DNA of 14,720 nt, taken from the NCBI GenBank assembly GCA_025929595.1, contig JAICQA010000025.1:1-14720 (forward strand). Reading direction: 5' to 3'. This stretch comes from Xanthobacteraceae bacterium (lineage in GTDB: Bacteria; Pseudomonadota; Alphaproteobacteria; Rhizobiales; Xanthobacteraceae). Positions 1 through 7,914 of the stretch are shown in pieces. Numbering within the stretch: the stretch's first letter is position 1; each line of letters opens with the position of its first letter. The notes under the pieces are model-generated. The model ran no database searches, was not told the DNA's origin, and was given only the letters and a program-made list of their open reading frames with translations. The translations under genes were made by a program, and so were the position numbers.

Positions 1-669
1 GAAGGCAACAAGAACCGCGTTCCGCTGACCATCGACATCGTCTCCGATGTCGTATGTCCTTGGTGCTATATCGGCAAGCGTCGGCTTGAACTCGCGTTGC
101 GCCATCGGCCGCAGATCAAGGCCGAGATTCGCTGGGTTCCCTACTTTCTGGAGTCGCGCGTGCCGGCGGATGGAATGCCGCGCGTCGATTACATCGGGCA
201 GAAATTCGGCGTCTACGAACGTTTTCCGCCGGGCCATGAGCGCCTCACGTCGCTCGGCACGGATGTCGGCATCGACTTCCGGTTCGACAAGATTTATCGC
301 CAGCCGAACACACTCGACGCGCATCGCATCATCGGCTGGGCGCAAAAGGCCGGCAGAGCCGGCGCGGTCGTTGAACGACTGTTCTCGCTATTCTTCATCG
401 AAGGCGGCGATCTCTCCGACCGCGAAATGCTGGTTGTCGCGGGCCGTGCGGGCGGACTCGATCCGGACGAGATGCGACGTGATCTCCTGACCGAACGCGA
501 CCGGCGCTATGTCGACAAGCAAGCGAACGCGGCGGCCCGCGCGGGCATCGGCGGCGTGCCCTTCTTTGTGTTCGGGAAGAAGATTTCTGTCGCCGGCGCG
601 CACGAGGTCGAAGTACTTGCGAGCGCCATGGATCAGGCGCTCGGCAAGGAAAAGGCCCCGGCCGCCTGA
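1..669 (+). CDS. DsbA family thiol oxidoreductase, FrnE-like (N-terminus cut by window edge)
   Basis: The frame is open from base 1 to the TGA at 667-669, giving 222 visible residues; only a few N-terminal residues should be missing. The protein opens with a thioredoxin-like beta strand (LTIDIVSDVVCPWCYIGKRR), with the CPWC redox motif at visible residues 19-22. A helical insertion follows, then the cis-proline loop GIGGVPFF with Pro at visible residue 187, and a final amphipathic helix. This order fits the DsbA/FrnE family, which forms or rearranges disulfides in partner proteins. The related 2-hydroxychromene-2-carboxylate isomerases usually lack the CxxC pair, so an oxidoreductase is favoured. 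No signal peptide can be judged because the start is outside the window; FrnE-type members are often cytoplasmic. Its stop codon forms part of an inverted repeat shared with the convergent mfd gene. Substrate unknown. Confidence 0.88.
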   Translation, partial: EGNKNRVPLTIDIVSDVVCPWCYIGKRRLELALRHRPQIKAEIRWVPYFLESRVPADGMPRVDYIGQKFGVYERFPPGHERLTSLGTDVGIDFRFDKIYRQPNTLDAHRIIGWAQKAGRAGAVVERLFSLFFIEGGDLSDREMLVVAGRAGGLDPDEMRRDLLTERDRRYVDKQANAAARAGIGGVPFFVFGKKISVAGAHEVEVLASAMDQALGKEKAPAA

Positions 670-682
670 ACCGTCAGGCGGC
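661..682. terminator. Bidirectional hairpin built from two convergent stop codons
   Basis: A perfect 9-bp inverted repeat has left arm GCCGCCTGA (661-669), loop ACCG (670-673) and right arm TCAGGCGGC (674-682). The left arm is the Ala-Ala-stop end of the dsbA-like gene. The right arm, read on the minus strand, is the identical Ala-Ala-stop end of mfd. Bases 660 and 683 could add a G-U pair on the plus-strand transcript. Following T-rich DNA is short in both directions: TTT on the plus side, and TTTT about six bases beyond the stem on the minus side. It is therefore a stable stem but not a textbook intrinsic terminator. It is the only candidate for ending both genes without antisense read-through. 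Confidence 0.6.
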
Positions 683-3600
683 TTTCGCTCGCTCGGCGAT
701 ACCGACCAACGTTTCCAGCACGGCCTTGGTGCCGCGCAGGCGCTCGCCGATCTTTTGCCAGTCGCGGAACACGACGAGCTTCTGATCGGGGCGCACGCGC
801 GCCCCTGACGCTCCGTCGGTGATCCATGAGATCAGGCCTTCCGGATTCGCGAATACACCGTCACGGAACGTGAAGACCGCGCCTTTCGCGCCCGACTCCA
901 CGCGCTCGACATTGGCGCGACGGCAAAGTGCCTTGATGGCAACGATCTCGAGGAGCGTACGTACTTCGTCGGGCAACGCACCGAAGCGATCCACTAACTC
1001 GGCAGCGGCCGCATCGACGGCCGACGGATCTTCGAGATCGGCGAGCCGGCGGTAGAGACCGAGGCGAACCGAGAGATCGGGAACGTATTCTTCGGGGATC
1101 ATCACGGGCGTGCCGACGGCGATCTGCGGCGACCATTTGTCGGCGGTAGGCGCGGTAATGCCGGCCTGCAGATGGGCGACGGCTTCGGCCAGCATCTCCT
1201 GATAAAGCTCGTAGCCGACCTCGCGGATGTGCCCGGACTGATCGTCGCCGAGCAGATTGCCCGCGCCGCGGATGTCGAGGTCGTGTGAAGCGAGCTCGAA
1301 GCCCGCGCCGAGACTGTCGAGCGACTGCAGCACCTTGAGCCGCTTCTCGGCCTGCGCCGTCACCGGCTTCTCGGCCGGGAGCGTGAAGATCGCGTAGGCG
1401 CGGGTTTTCGAGCGCCCGACGCGGCCGCGCAACTGATAGAGCTGCGCCAGACCGAAGCGGTCGGCGCGATGCACGATCAGCGTATTAGCGGTCGGAATGT
1501 CGAGGCCGGATTCGACGATGGTCGTCGAGACCAGCACCTCGAACTGCCCTTCATAAAAGGCCGCCATGATGTCTTCGAGCTGCTTCGCCGGCATCTGGCC
1601 GTGGGCGACCGCGAGACGGACTTCGGGGACATTTTGCGTGAGATAGTCGCGCGCTCCGGCGAGGTCCTCGATACGGGGACAAACATAGAAGGCCTGGCCG
1701 CCGCGATAACGTTCGCGCAGCAGCGCTTCGCGCACCACGAGCGGGTCGAAGGGCGTCACGAAGGTGCGGACGGCCAGCCGGTCGACGGGCGGTGTCGCGA
1801 TGATCGACAGCTCACGGACGCCTGTGAGCGCCAGTTGCAACGTGCGCGGAATGGGTGTGGCAGTCAGCGTCAGCACATGGACTTCGGCGCGCAGATCCTT
1901 GAGGCGCTCCTTGTGCGCGACACCGAAGTGCTGCTCCTCGTCGACGATGACGAGGCCGAGGTCCTTGAAGGCAACCGACTTGCCGAGGAGCGCGTGGGTG
2001 CCAATGACGATATCAACCGAGCCGTCGCGGATGCCCTGTTTTACCTGGTGCAGTTCGACCGAGGAAACCAGCCGCGACGCCTGCCCCAGCCGGACGGGAA
2101 AGCCGCGGAATCGCTCGGAGAAGGTCTTGAAGTGCTGGCGTGCAAGCAGCGTCGTGGGGACGACCACAGCGACCTGCTTGCCATTGAGCGCGGCGGCGAA
2201 GGCCGCGCGCAACGCGACTTCCGTCTTGCCAAAGCCGACATCGCCGCAGATCAACCGATCCATGGGTTTGCCGGCGGCGAGATCGTCCAGGACCGAGTCG
2301 ATTGCGTTCTTCTGGTCTTCGGTTTCCTCATAGGGGAAGCGCGCGCAAAACTCCTCATAGAGGCCCTGCGGCGGCACGAGCTTCGGCGCTTCATTCAGTT
2401 GGCGTGCGGCGGCGATGCGCAGGAGCGCGTCGGCCATTTCCAGCACGCGCTTCTTCATGCGCGCCTTGCGGTTCTGCCAGCCCGCACCCCCGAGGCGGTC
2501 GAGCTCCGCGCCTGCTTCGTCGGAGCCGTAGCGGGACAGGAGGTCGGCGTTCTCAACCGGCAGGAACAACCGATCGTTGCCCGCGTAATGAATCTCGAGG
2601 CAGTCGTGCGGCGCGCCGAGCGCCTCGATGGTCTTCAATCCGACAAAACGTCCGATGCCGTGGTCGACATGCACGACGAGGTCGCCGGCGGCGAGGCTCG
2701 TGATTTCCGCGATGAAGTCCTGTGCGCGGCGTTGGCGGCGCTGCGGGCGCGCGAGGCGATCACCGAGAATGTCCTGCTCGGAAATGACGGCGGCCTGCCC
2801 GTTTTCGAAGCCCGCTTCGAGGCCGAGCAGTGCAAGGCCGGATGCACCCTTCGGAAGCGCGACGGTCTCCGCCCATGACGCGACCGGGCGCAGGTCCGCA
2901 AGGCCGTGGTCCACAAGCAACTGCCCGAGGCGCTGGCGCGAGCCTTCGCTCCACGCTGCGAATACGACGCGCCGGCCCTGTCCCAGCAAAGCACGCGCAT
3001 GTTCGGCGGCAGCCTCGAACAGATTGCGCTTTTCGTCGGCGCGCTCAGGCGCAAAACTGCGGCCCGGCTTGGCCGCCGCGTCGATCACACTTGCGCTCTC
3101 GGGAATGGAGAACGGTGTCAGGCGCACGAGGACCGCGTCGTCCAAAATCCCGCTCCATTCATCGGGGGCGAGGTAGAGACGCTTCGGCGGCAGCGGGCGA
3201 TAGACCGGCTGCTGGTTGGCTTCAAGCGCCTCCATGCGCGCGGAATAATAGTCGCCGATCTGGCTCAGGCGCTCGCGCCCCGCTTCCTCGATCAGCGGTT
3301 CAAGCACGACCGGAACGCCGGGCAGGTAGTCGAAGATCGTTTCGAGCTTCTCGGCAAAGAGCGGCAGCCAATGTTCGAGGCCGGGATGCCGGCGGCCTTC
3401 ATTGACGGCTTCGTAAATCGCGTCGCCGGAGGCACGCCCGCCAAATTCCGCGGCGTAATTCATGCGGAAGCGGCGGCGAGCGTCTTCGTCGAGTTGCACT
3501 TCGCTGGTGGGCACAAGCTCCAGTCCGCGCAATTGCTCCGTTGTCCGCTGCGTCTCCGGATCGAAGGCGCGCACCGACTCCAATTCGTCGCCAAAGAAGT

Positions 3601-4177
3601 CGAGGCGCATGGGCGCGGAAGCGCCCGGCGCATAGAGATCGACGATGCCGCCGCGCACGGCATATTCGCCGATGTCGCGAACGGTTGAGGACCGGGAAAA
3701 TCCGTTTGTCTCGAGCCAGCGCACGATGTCGTCCATGCGCCGTACCTGGCCGGGAGCGAGCGCGAGGCTTTGCTCCGCCACCTGCGCGCGGGCGGGCACA
3801 CGTTGAAGTGCAGCATTGATCGTCGTGAGGACAATCGCGCCCGCTCGCATCTGACCGCGAGCAATGTGCGAGAGGCTTGCCATGCGGCGAGCGGAAACGG
3901 CACCATTCGGCGAGACACGGTCATAAGGTTGGCAGTCCCAGGCGGGGATCGATACGGTCTCGATCTCGGGCGCAAAAAATTCGAGCGCCCGAGCGAGCGA
4001 GGCAAGGCGCTCGGCATCACGGCAGATGACCACGACGCTTGCCGCGTCCTTGCTTCGCGCCGCAACGGATCGCACCAGATCTGCGACCACGACGCCCTGA
4101 AAGCCATCCGGGACGCCGGCAATCGTCAGTGCCTTGCCCGGTGCGAGGCGCGTGGCGGAGAGCATGGGCTTATTCAT
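674..4177 (-). CDS. mfd: Transcription-repair coupling factor Mfd
   Basis: This 1167-residue protein has the full length and domain order of Mfd. Mfd is an ATP-dependent DNA translocase that removes RNA polymerase stalled at lesions and recruits UvrA to start nucleotide excision repair. Residues 1 to about 340 form the UvrB-like damage-recognition module. The RNA polymerase interaction domain carries VVHVDHGIGRFVGL near residue 500. The RecG-like motor has Walker A GDVGFGKT with Lys651, the DEEQ box at 746-749, motif III TATPIPRT, and motif VI QLRGRVGR near 910. A TRCF C-terminal domain lies at about 1000-1150. The ATG at 4175-4177 overlaps the sdhE stop as ATGA, so translation is probably coupled. 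A second Met at residue 5 is possible, but residue 1 fits the overlap. No motif appears damaged. Confidence 0.98.
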   Translation of the reverse strand: MNKPMLSATRLAPGKALTIAGVPDGFQGVVVADLVRSVAARSKDAASVVVICRDAERLASLARALEFFAPEIETVSIPAWDCQPYDRVSPNGAVSARRMASLSHIARGQMRAGAIVLTTINAALQRVPARAQVAEQSLALAPGQVRRMDDIVRWLETNGFSRSSTVRDIGEYAVRGGIVDLYAPGASAPMRLDFFGDELESVRAFDPETQRTTEQLRGLELVPTSEVQLDEDARRRFRMNYAAEFGGRASGDAIYEAVNEGRRHPGLEHWLPLFAEKLETIFDYLPGVPVVLEPLIEEAGRERLSQIGDYYSARMEALEANQQPVYRPLPPKRLYLAPDEWSGILDDAVLVRLTPFSIPESASVIDAAAKPGRSFAPERADEKRNLFEAAAEHARALLGQGRRVVFAAWSEGSRQRLGQLLVDHGLADLRPVASWAETVALPKGASGLALLGLEAGFENGQAAVISEQDILGDRLARPQRRQRRAQDFIAEITSLAAGDLVVHVDHGIGRFVGLKTIEALGAPHDCLEIHYAGNDRLFLPVENADLLSRYGSDEAGAELDRLGGAGWQNRKARMKKRVLEMADALLRIAAARQLNEAPKLVPPQGLYEEFCARFPYEETEDQKNAIDSVLDDLAAGKPMDRLICGDVGFGKTEVALRAAFAAALNGKQVAVVVPTTLLARQHFKTFSERFRGFPVRLGQASRLVSSVELHQVKQGIRDGSVDIVIGTHALLGKSVAFKDLGLVIVDEEQHFGVAHKERLKDLRAEVHVLTLTATPIPRTLQLALTGVRELSIIATPPVDRLAVRTFVTPFDPLVVREALLRERYRGGQAFYVCPRIEDLAGARDYLTQNVPEVRLAVAHGQMPAKQLEDIMAAFYEGQFEVLVSTTIVESGLDIPTANTLIVHRADRFGLAQLYQLRGRVGRSKTRAYAIFTLPAEKPVTAQAEKRLKVLQSLDSLGAGFELASHDLDIRGAGNLLGDDQSGHIREVGYELYQEMLAEAVAHLQAGITAPTADKWSPQIAVGTPVMIPEEYVPDLSVRLGLYRRLADLEDPSAVDAAAAELVDRFGALPDEVRTLLEIVAIKALCRRANVERVESGAKGAVFTFRDGVFANPEGLISWITDGASGARVRPDQKLVVFRDWQKIGERLRGTKAVLETLVGIAERAKAA

Positions 4178-4461
4178 GGGCGTGCCGCTCCCGCGTGAAA
4201 TGCCACCAGGCGGCGGAACAGCGCGCCATCAAAGGTGGCGGGGACAGGAGCCTGCCCCACGATCCAGCCGAACAGGTCGGGATCCGGCGCCTCCATCAGC
4301 GCCTCGAAGGCATCGAGTTCGGCCGCAGACATGGCGACGAGCTGCGCGTCGGCGAAGCGGCCGAGCACGAGGTCCATCTCGCGCGTGCCGCGATGCCAGG
4401 CGCGGTAGCGCAATTTTCGTCGGCGCTCGTCGAGGCCCGCGGGGCCGTCTTTCAAGTCCAT
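4174..4461 (-). CDS. sdhE: Succinate dehydrogenase assembly factor SdhE (DUF339/Sdh5/YgfY family)
   Basis: This 95-residue protein has the SdhE signature RGTRE at residues 24-28, followed by MDLVLGRF, inside a small helical bundle; LFGWI lies further on. SdhE proteins promote covalent attachment of FAD to the flavoprotein subunit of succinate dehydrogenase, and the RGxxE motif contacts that subunit. The start chosen is the ATG at 4459-4461, which leaves nine residues before the conserved LDERRRKLRYRAWHRG and gives the normal family length. A TTG at 4522-4524 would add 21 residues (MPHSAAIEPHPAASGLLALKD) that look non-conserved. GAAGGA sits only one base before the ATG, so the ribosome-binding evidence is not decisive. 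Its stop overlaps the mfd start by ATGA, making it first gene of a two-gene unit, divergent from recG. No sdh genes are nearby. Confidence 0.92.
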   Translation of the reverse strand: MDLKDGPAGLDERRRKLRYRAWHRGTREMDLVLGRFADAQLVAMSAAELDAFEALMEAPDPDLFGWIVGQAPVPATFDGALFRRLVAFHAGAARP

Positions 4462-4589
4462 GTCCTTCAACGCCAAAAGCCCGGACGCGGCCGGGTGCGG
4501 TTCTATAGCGGCAGAGTGTGGCAAAGTCAGCCAACCGCAAATGCAGCCCTGTTGCGACTCAGGTGCGGTTTGGCCACCTTCGCGCGATC
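4462..4589. promoter_or_regulatory. Divergent sdhE/recG intergenic region
   Basis: This 128-bp gap should hold promoters for sdhE-mfd (minus) and recG (plus). The best local signal is the palindromic hexamer CTATAG at 4503-4508, which resembles an alphaproteobacterial -10 box. On the minus strand it lies about 41 bases before the sdhE ATG, and TTGGCT lies 20 bp upstream of it, longer than the usual 16-18 bp spacer. I see no convincing -35/-10 pair for recG and no clear operator palindrome. Promoter placement is tentative. Confidence 0.3.
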
Positions 4590-6677
4590 ATGCGCCCCGC
4601 GGTCCTCGATCCCCTGTTCGCGCCGCTCACGAGCCTCAAGGGCGTCGGACCGAAGCTGATGAAGCCGTTCGGCCAACTCCTGAACCGCGCCGAGCCGCGG
4701 GTAATCGATCTTCTCTTCCATCTTCCTTATTCGGCCATTGACCGGCGGGCGCGGCCAAAGCTCGGCGAAGTGGTGCCCGACGCCATTGCGACCGTGAAGG
4801 TCGAGGTCGAGCGGCACATTCCCGGGCGCGGACGCGCGCCGTTCAAAGTCATCACTTCAGACGACACCAGCACGCTTGAGATTGTTTTCTTTCGTCTGCC
4901 GAGGGAACGCGTTGAGCGGATGCTACCCATTGGCGAGACGCGCTATGTCTCCGGTAAAGTCGGGATGTATGATGGGCGGCTGCAGATGGTGCATCCGGAC
5001 CGCGTGCTCGACGAGAAGGGCCTCGCCGATCTGCCAGAGGTCGAGCCGGTTCACTCGCTGACCGAGGGACTGGGTGCGGGGATCGTGCGACGGGCGGCGA
5101 TGGGTGCCGTCGCGCGGCTGCGCGATCTGCCGGAATGGCAGGACGCGGCCTTTGTTCAATCGCGCGGATTCTTGCCCTTCGCTGCTTCGTTGCGACTCCT
5201 GCACGGGCCCAGCGAGCCCGCAGATGTCGCGCCCGAGTCGCGGTTGCGGGCACGGCTCGCTTACGACGAACTGCTCGCCCACCAGCTGGCGCTCGTCCTC
5301 ATGCGAAACGAGATGAAGCGCGATTTCGGTCGCAACAATGCGGGCGACGGACGGCTGCGCGCGAAAATCGAAGTGGCGCTCCCCTTCTCGCTCACGGGCT
5401 CGCAGCGCAAAGCGCTTGAAGAGATTGCGCACGACCTCGCGGACGAAACGCGCATGCTTCGGCTGCTGCAAGGCGACGTGGGGTCGGGCAAGACGGTCGT
5501 GGCGTTGCTGGCGGCGGCGGCGGTTATCGAGGCGGGCCGGCAGGCTGCGATCATGGCTCCGACGGAAATTCTCGCGCGTCAACACCACGCCCGTATCGCG
5601 CCGCTGGCCAGCGCCGCCGGCATCCGCCACTCCATCCTTACAGGGCGCGAACGCGGTCCCGCGCGGACGCGGCTGTTGGAGGAACTGGCAGCGGGCGAGA
5701 TCGATCTGCTCATTGGCACGCACGCCCTCTTTCAGGAAGGCGTGGACTTCCGTGACCTGGCCTTTGCGGTGGTGGACGAACAGCACCGCTTCGGCGTGCA
5801 TCAGCGGCTGGCGCTCGCCTCAAAAGGCGAAGCGGTCGATCTGCTGGTGATGACCGCGACGCCAATCCCCCGCACGCTGGTCCTCACCTATTTCGGCGAC
5901 ATGGATGTCTCGGAATTACGCGAGAAGCCCGCCGGCCGGACGCCTATCGACACCCGCACCGTGTCGCTCGACAGGCTGGAGGAAGTGGTCGATGGCGTCG
6001 GGCGGGCCGTCAGCGAGGGCACCCGCGCTTACTGGATCTGCCCGCTCGTCGAAGAGTCCGAACTCGTCGATCTCGCGGCCGCAGAGGATCGCTTCCGCTT
6101 CCTGAAGGCCCGCTTCGGAAAGAAGGTCGGCCTCGTCCATGGCCAGATGCGTGCGACCGAGCGCGACGAGGCGATGGCGGCCTTTGCGTCGGGACAAACG
6201 CCAATCCTGGTGTCGACGACTGTCGTCGAGGTCGGGGTGGATGTGCCCGAAGCGACGGTCATGGTGATCGAACAGGCGGAGCGATTCGGTCTTGCCCAGT
6301 TGCACCAGCTGCGCGGCCGTGTCGGACGCGGGCGCGGTCAATCGACGTGCCTCCTGCTCTACAAGGCTCCACTCGGCGAGACTGCGCGGCGGCGCCTGGC
6401 CAAGATGCGCGAGACCGACGACGGCTTTGAGATCGCCGAAGAAGACCTTGCGCTCCGTGGTGAAGGCGAAGTGCTGGGCACGCGGCAAAGCGGCCTGCCC
6501 GGCTTCAAGATCGCCCGGCCGGAGCTGCATCGCGATCTGATCGAGACCGCACGCAAAGATGCTGCAATTATTGCGGCGCGCGATCCGGGCCTTGCAACCG
6601 CAAGGGGTAAGGCGCTAAGGCTGCTACTGCACCTGTTCGACCGCGACGAGGCGGTCCGCCTGATCGAGGCCGGATAG
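4590..6677 (+). CDS. recG: ATP-dependent DNA helicase RecG
   Basis: This 695-residue protein matches RecG in length and order. RecG is a double-strand DNA translocase that regresses stalled replication forks and processes branched intermediates. The N-terminus (PLTSLKGVGPKLMKPF) is the expected wedge-domain start, with an OB-type fold at about residues 60-160. The motor has Walker A GDVGSGKT (295-302, Lys301), DEQH at 396-399, TATPIPRTLVLTYFGDMDVS after it, and motif VI QLRGRVGRG from residue 573. The C-terminal LRGEGEVLGTRQSGLPGFK is the RecG helical hairpin region. The ATG at 4590 was chosen because MRPAVLDPLFAPLTSLKGVG resembles relatives' N-termini. A GTG at 4518 would add 24 unlike residues. 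It is divergent from sdhE-mfd and probably co-transcribed with the MFS gene 4 bp downstream. Confidence 0.97.
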   Translation: MRPAVLDPLFAPLTSLKGVGPKLMKPFGQLLNRAEPRVIDLLFHLPYSAIDRRARPKLGEVVPDAIATVKVEVERHIPGRGRAPFKVITSDDTSTLEIVFFRLPRERVERMLPIGETRYVSGKVGMYDGRLQMVHPDRVLDEKGLADLPEVEPVHSLTEGLGAGIVRRAAMGAVARLRDLPEWQDAAFVQSRGFLPFAASLRLLHGPSEPADVAPESRLRARLAYDELLAHQLALVLMRNEMKRDFGRNNAGDGRLRAKIEVALPFSLTGSQRKALEEIAHDLADETRMLRLLQGDVGSGKTVVALLAAAAVIEAGRQAAIMAPTEILARQHHARIAPLASAAGIRHSILTGRERGPARTRLLEELAAGEIDLLIGTHALFQEGVDFRDLAFAVVDEQHRFGVHQRLALASKGEAVDLLVMTATPIPRTLVLTYFGDMDVSELREKPAGRTPIDTRTVSLDRLEEVVDGVGRAVSEGTRAYWICPLVEESELVDLAAAEDRFRFLKARFGKKVGLVHGQMRATERDEAMAAFASGQTPILVSTTVVEVGVDVPEATVMVIEQAERFGLAQLHQLRGRVGRGRGQSTCLLLYKAPLGETARRRLAKMRETDDGFEIAEEDLALRGEGEVLGTRQSGLPGFKIARPELHRDLIETARKDAAIIAARDPGLATARGKALRLLLHLFDRDEAVRLIEAG

Positions 6678-6681
6678 ACCG

Positions 6682-7914
6682 ATGTCCAGCGAAGCGGCCG
6701 CCGCGCGGGCGCTACCCAGGGAAACCTCGCGCGCCTATTTCGGCTGGCGGGTGACCGCCGCCTGCTTCTTCATGGCATTTTGCACCTGGGGCTTCGCGTT
6801 CTACGGCCACGCCGCCTATCTCGCCGAACTGCAGCGGATTCACGGCTGGCCGGCCTCGCTGGTTTCGGGCGCGAGCACGCTGACCTTCCTCGCTTCCGGC
6901 ACGCTGACAATTTTTGCGAACGACCTGATCGAGCGCTTCGGTCCGAAGCTGGTTGTACTGGCGGGCGCCCTGTGCCTCGCTGCTGCGCTTACCATGCTCG
7001 CCCATGTCACGGCGCCGTGGCAGCTCTATCTCGCGTTCCTGCTGATGTCGGTGGCCTGGATCGTCATGGGCCTGCCGGCCATCACCATCATCATCAGCCT
7101 GTGGTTTCACGAGCGGCGGGGTCTCGCGCTCAGCCTGGCGCTGAACGGTGCCAGCTGTGGCGGCATCGTGGTGTCGCCACTCATCGTCGCGCTGACCGCA
7201 TCACTCGGCTTCACCCAGGCGATGCTCGTCGCGGCCGCGATCGTCGCGCTGCTGATTGTCCCGAGCGCGCTGGCCTGGATCAGCCGGCCGGACGATCACG
7301 TCACGGCCCGACAACCGGCGCCGCCAACGGTCCAGGCATCGTTTACGCGCAGGATGGCTCTGCGCGACAAAAGATTCTGGACGATTTGCGGAGCCTTCTC
7401 GCTGGTACTGGCGGCCCAGATCGCTTTCATCGTGCACCAGATCGCGATGCTCTATCCGATGACCGGCCGAACGATCGCAAGTTTCGCCGTTATCCTGACG
7501 ACCGGCATGGCAGTGGTCGGGCGCCTTACGCTGGGGGCCCTCTATATTGACCGCATCGAGCCGCGGTTGACGTCGGCCGTTTCGTTCACGTCGCAGGCCT
7601 GGGCGCTGCTCTTCATGGCAATGACGACGGATCCCTTTGCACTGCTGGCCTGTTGCGCGCTTTTTGGATTCTCGGTCGGCAATGTCATCACGCTCCCGCC
7701 GCTGATTTTGCAACGCGAGTTCGCGCCGGCGTCCTTCGGCATGCTGATCGGCCTTTTGACATCCGTCATTGCGATGATTTCGGCGCTTGGCCCGGGCCTG
7801 ATCGGACTGGTGCGCGACCTTACAGGCGACTACACGGCCGGCCTGCTGCTGAGCGTTGCGTTCAACGCGGTCGCGGCGGTCCTCATCATGTTGAGGCCGC
7901 GGCCGGCACGTTAG
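6682..7914 (+). CDS. MFS transporter, substrate unknown
   Basis: This 410-residue protein is strongly hydrophobic, with about twelve membrane segments split by a polar central loop near residues 205-225, as in the major facilitator superfamily. After a short polar N-terminus, FGWRVTAACFFMAFCTWGFA starts TM1. The loop ISLWFHERRGLALSLALNGAS (Trp141 onward) is typical of monocarboxylate or oxalate/formate-antiporter-like MFS branches. Those branches carry small organic acids, but the substrate cannot be deduced here. The ATG lies 4 bp after the recG stop, implying co-transcription, although a transporter has no clear functional tie to RecG. No strong Shine-Dalgarno is seen. The gene ends by overlapping the convergent DUF502 gene by 4 bp. 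Family assignment is secure; function is open. Confidence 0.88.
   Translation: MSSEAAAARALPRETSRAYFGWRVTAACFFMAFCTWGFAFYGHAAYLAELQRIHGWPASLVSGASTLTFLASGTLTIFANDLIERFGPKLVVLAGALCLAAALTMLAHVTAPWQLYLAFLLMSVAWIVMGLPAITIIISLWFHERRGLALSLALNGASCGGIVVSPLIVALTASLGFTQAMLVAAAIVALLIVPSALAWISRPDDHVTARQPAPPTVQASFTRRMALRDKRFWTICGAFSLVLAAQIAFIVHQIAMLYPMTGRTIASFAVILTTGMAVVGRLTLGALYIDRIEPRLTSAVSFTSQAWALLFMAMTTDPFALLACCALFGFSVGNVITLPPLILQREFAPASFGMLIGLLTSVIAMISALGPGLIGLVRDLTGDYTAGLLLSVAFNAVAAVLIMLRPRPAR

Noticed and set aside
1469..2878. A 469-residue plus-strand open frame opposite mfd
   Set aside because: Same codon-register shadow effect. It covers the RNA polymerase interaction domain and motor motifs of mfd, and the translated product is charged and domain-free.
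4518..4589. GTG start at 4518 extending RecG by 24 residues
   Set aside because: The added residues do not resemble RecG N-termini, whereas the ATG at 4590 gives a family-like start. The extension would also leave almost no promoter space for the divergent sdhE.
4923..5801. A 292-residue minus-strand open frame opposite recG
   Set aside because: It is in register with recG codons and lies over the Walker A and DEQH regions of a well-conserved helicase.
7078..7097. ATC/ATCATC run as a simple-sequence repeat
   Set aside because: It encodes an isoleucine-rich part of an MFS membrane helix and is too short to suggest phase variation.
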